From Acidobacteriaceae bacterium (lineage in GTDB: Bacteria; Acidobacteriota; Terriglobia; Terriglobales; Acidobacteriaceae), in NCBI GenBank assembly GCA_030039895.1, contig JASHUR010000029.1:1-13914 (forward strand): a DNA stretch of 13,914 bases, given 5' to 3'. Below, in pieces: positions 11,681-13,914 of the stretch. Numbering within the stretch: position 1 is the first letter of the stretch; every line of letters begins with the position of its first letter. The translations under genes were made by a program, and so were the position numbers. The notes under the pieces are model-generated. The model was not told the DNA's origin, made no database searches, and saw only the letters and a list, made by a program, of their open reading frames with translations.

Positions 11681-13914
11681 ATGAGCACAACGAGTCCCGC
11701 TGGTCGATCGACAAAGCCCTCCCCAAAGCAAACGCATTCCCGCGAACAAATCTTTGACGCTTTCCGCAGGTGGGGATACCTGCAAGCGCAGCTCGACCCG
11801 CTGGGGCAATACCTTCAGCCTGGCGACGTTCCAGAACTGGACCTGAGCGGCCCGGACGCGGTCGAAGCGCGGCGCTACTACTGTGGTACAGTAGGCGCCG
11901 AGTTCATGCATATTCCCTCAGCGGATCGGCGCGCGTGGATTGCCGAGCGTCTGGAGGCAGACGCGCTGGCGGTGGACGAAGCCAGCCGGCAGCACATTCT
12001 GGAACTGCTGACCCGCGCCGATGTATTTGAGCAGGTTATTCAGTCGCGCTACCTCGGGACCAAAAGGTTTTCGCTGGAAGGCGTGACGGCTCTAATTCCT
12101 TTTTTAGACGAGTTGCTGAACCGAGCCGCCGAGTTTGGTGCGCAGCGGTCGGTGATGGGCATGAGCCATCGCGGACGCTTGAACGTGATGGTGAATACGT
12201 TCGGCAAGTCCGCGACAGACATCTTCTCAAAGTTTGAAGATGTGGATCCGCGCAGCATTTTAGGCGGCGGCGATGTGAAGTATCACGTGGGCGCCACAGG
12301 AACATACCCAACCCGCAACGGTGAGTCGATTGGTTTGCACCTCGCATCAAACCCGAGCCACCTTGAAGCGGTAGACCCGGTGGCCATGGGGCGTGCGAAG
12401 GCTTGGCAGGTCCGCTATGGCGTGGACGGCGTGAACCGCGTGCTGCCGGTGATCATTCACGGAGATGCTGCGTTCGCCGGACAGGGCATCTGGGCAGAGA
12501 CGATGAACCTGGGCGCGATCGAAGGCTATTCGGTCGGCGGCACAATCCAGATTATTGTGAACAACCTGATCGGATTTACAGCTGAACCGGAGGAGTCGAA
12601 CTCTACGCGCTTCTCGACGGACCTGGCGAAGCGTCTTCCTATCCCGATTTTCCACGTGAACGCAGAGGACGCGGACGCGGTGGTGCGGATTGCGGCGCTG
12701 GCAGCGGAGTATCGGCACACCTTTCATACGGATGTAGTGGTGGACCTGATTGGCTACCGGCGACACGGGCACTCGGAGGTCGATGACCCTACGATTACCC
12801 AGCCGCTACGCTACGAGCGGATCAAGAACCATCCGCCCCTGTATGAGATTTACGCAAAGCAGATCGGCGCCGACACGACAGCGCTGGTGAAGCAACTGCA
12901 CGATGAGTACAACGAGGCCCAGAAGCAGGCAAAGACCATACAGAAAAAGCCTGTGCTGGCTAAGCTGCCGGAGTACTGGTCGGCCTACACCGGCGGCCCG
13001 CTGAAGGCTGAGTACGAAGTGGAAACTGGATTACCGCGCGAGACGGTACATGCGCTGGCGCAGGGCCTTACGTCGTATCCGGGTATTTTCCATATCCACC
13101 CAAAAATTAAAAAGCTACTGGAACAGCGGCTGGAGATGGGCGAAGGTAAACGGCCCTTCGATTACGGAATGGCCGAGGCAACGGCGGTTGCTTCGCTGGT
13201 GACGGCTGGCATTCCGGTGCGGCTGAGTGGGCAGGACAGCCAGCGTGGCACCTTCAACCAGCGCCATTCTGTGTTGATTGATATTGAGAATGAGCAGGCG
13301 TGGATTCCGCTGAACCATCTGGCCGAAGAACAGGCTCCGTTTGATGTATACAACTCACTGCTGTCCGAGGCGGGCGTACTCGGGTTCGAGTACGGATACA
13401 GCCGCGACTACCCCGAAGCGCTGGTGCTCTGGGAGGCGCAATTTGGAGACTTTGCCAACGGCGCGCAGATTGTGATTGACCAGTTCATCTCGTCAGCAGA
13501 GGACAAGTGGGGGCTGCTGAGTGGCGTGGTTCTGCTGCTGCCGCACGGCTACGAAGGGCAGGGCCCGGAACACTCCAGCGCGCGTGTGGAGCGCTACCTG
13601 CAGCTGGCTGCGCGAGACAACATGCAGATTTGCCAGCCTTCAACGGCGGCGCAGTACTTCCACCTGCTTAGGCGACAGGCCCTGCGCAAGTGGCGCAAGC
13701 CGCTGATCGTGTTTACGCCGAAGAGCATGCTGCGGCATCCGGACGCATTGTCTGGAATCGAGGAGTTTGCAAAGCCGTACTTCCAGAACGTTCTGCCGGA
13801 AACCCAGATCCAGAATGCGCAACGCCTGCTTTTGTGCACAGGCAAGATCGGCCATGAGCTGCGCATGGAGAGGCAGAAGCGCAAGGAATCGACGACTGGA
13901 ATCATTTTTCTCGA
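11681..13914 (+). CDS. sucA: 2-oxoglutarate dehydrogenase E1 component, 3'-truncated by window edge
   Basis: The open frame gives 744 codons and is still open at the window edge. The product is the thiamine-diphosphate E1 enzyme that decarboxylates 2-oxoglutarate in the citric acid cycle and passes succinyl to E2. Visible motifs: GMSHRGRLNVMVNTFGK with H163, VKYHVG with H202, NPSHLEAVDPVAMGRAKA, the ThDP/Mg loop HGDAAFAGQG with D262 through INN-like VNNLIGF with N295, YRRHGHSEVDDP, the second transketolase domain from FDYGMAEA (~493), EAQFGDFANGAQ and HGYEGQGPEHSSAR. Compared with Escherichia coli SucA about 97 residues are missing before the first catalytic His, including the N-terminal E2-binding segment. 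An upstream in-frame ATG at 11612 would add 23 unrelated residues across a hairpin, so 11681 is preferred. Roughly 80-190 C-terminal residues should follow outside. A DHTKD1-like 2-oxoadipate enzyme is the main alternative. Confidence 0.92.
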   Translation, partial: MSTTSPAGRSTKPSPKQTHSREQIFDAFRRWGYLQAQLDPLGQYLQPGDVPELDLSGPDAVEARRYYCGTVGAEFMHIPSADRRAWIAERLEADALAVDEASRQHILELLTRADVFEQVIQSRYLGTKRFSLEGVTALIPFLDELLNRAAEFGAQRSVMGMSHRGRLNVMVNTFGKSATDIFSKFEDVDPRSILGGGDVKYHVGATGTYPTRNGESIGLHLASNPSHLEAVDPVAMGRAKAWQVRYGVDGVNRVLPVIIHGDAAFAGQGIWAETMNLGAIEGYSVGGTIQIIVNNLIGFTAEPEESNSTRFSTDLAKRLPIPIFHVNAEDADAVVRIAALAAEYRHTFHTDVVVDLIGYRRHGHSEVDDPTITQPLRYERIKNHPPLYEIYAKQIGADTTALVKQLHDEYNEAQKQAKTIQKKPVLAKLPEYWSAYTGGPLKAEYEVETGLPRETVHALAQGLTSYPGIFHIHPKIKKLLEQRLEMGEGKRPFDYGMAEATAVASLVTAGIPVRLSGQDSQRGTFNQRHSVLIDIENEQAWIPLNHLAEEQAPFDVYNSLLSEAGVLGFEYGYSRDYPEALVLWEAQFGDFANGAQIVIDQFISSAEDKWGLLSGVVLLLPHGYEGQGPEHSSARVERYLQLAARDNMQICQPSTAAQYFHLLRRQALRKWRKPLIVFTPKSMLRHPDALSGIEEFAKPYFQNVLPETQIQNAQRLLLCTGKIGHELRMERQKRKESTTGIIFL

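Noticed and set aside
1..13914. CRISPR array, tRNA, rRNA, insertion sequence or prophage
   Set aside because: No regularly spaced direct repeats, cloverleaf, rRNA-like block, transposase motif or phage gene was seen on either strand by reading.

Overview
The window reads like a chromosomal segment of a soil-type member of the Acidobacteriota, probably the Terriglobales/Acidobacteriaceae. This is an inference from protein style, not a database result. The supporting signs are a very large exported Asp-box protein with HYDIN-like and Ig-like domains and a C-terminal membrane hairpin, an ArsR/SDR pair of a type common in that phylum, an M61 peptidase with a PDZ domain, and a moderately GC-rich composition.

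Layout. Positions 1-1096 (minus strand) hold the end of a phosphate operon: the first 28 codons of phoU, a complete pstB, and directly upstream of pstB an 84-codon frame whose last ~41 codons look like the C-terminus of PstA while the rest of pstA is absent. Positions 1097-1388 carry no convincing gene, only a terminator-like hairpin and a dyad. Positions 1389-5315 (minus) are a two-gene unit: a 1186-residue exported beta-propeller/Ig protein followed by a 116-residue secreted Cys/His protein whose ribosome binding site overlaps the upstream stop codon. Positions 5462-6811 (minus) are a second tight pair: a four-helix, histidine-bearing membrane protein resembling cytochrome b561 and a secreted YceI-family protein. 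Positions 6972-8906 (minus) encode an exported M61 metallopeptidase with a PDZ domain, followed by a strong strand-specific hairpin.

From 9038 onward everything is on the plus strand. An exported GH27 alpha-galactosidase ends in a strong terminator. An ArsR-type regulator with a cysteine cluster precedes an SDR oxidoreductase, and the leader between them has three regularly spaced GACAT/ATGTC half-sites. After another clear terminator comes sucA, the E1 component of 2-oxoglutarate dehydrogenase, which runs off the right edge after 744 codons. It lacks the usual N-terminal E2-binding segment and has a terminator-like hairpin just upstream of its start.

How they fit together. The only gene sets with an evident shared job are pstB-phoU (phosphate uptake and signalling), the YceI/b561-like pair (envelope, possibly isoprenoid or electron-transfer related), the propeller/small-protein pair (cell surface) and arsR-SDR (regulator and target). 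The other genes look like independent units. I found no CRISPR array, tRNA, rRNA, transposase or phage gene. I do not see a clear new multi-gene system. The best leads are the pstA remnant, the coupled small Cys/His protein, the half-site array in front of the SDR gene, and the N-terminally short SucA.
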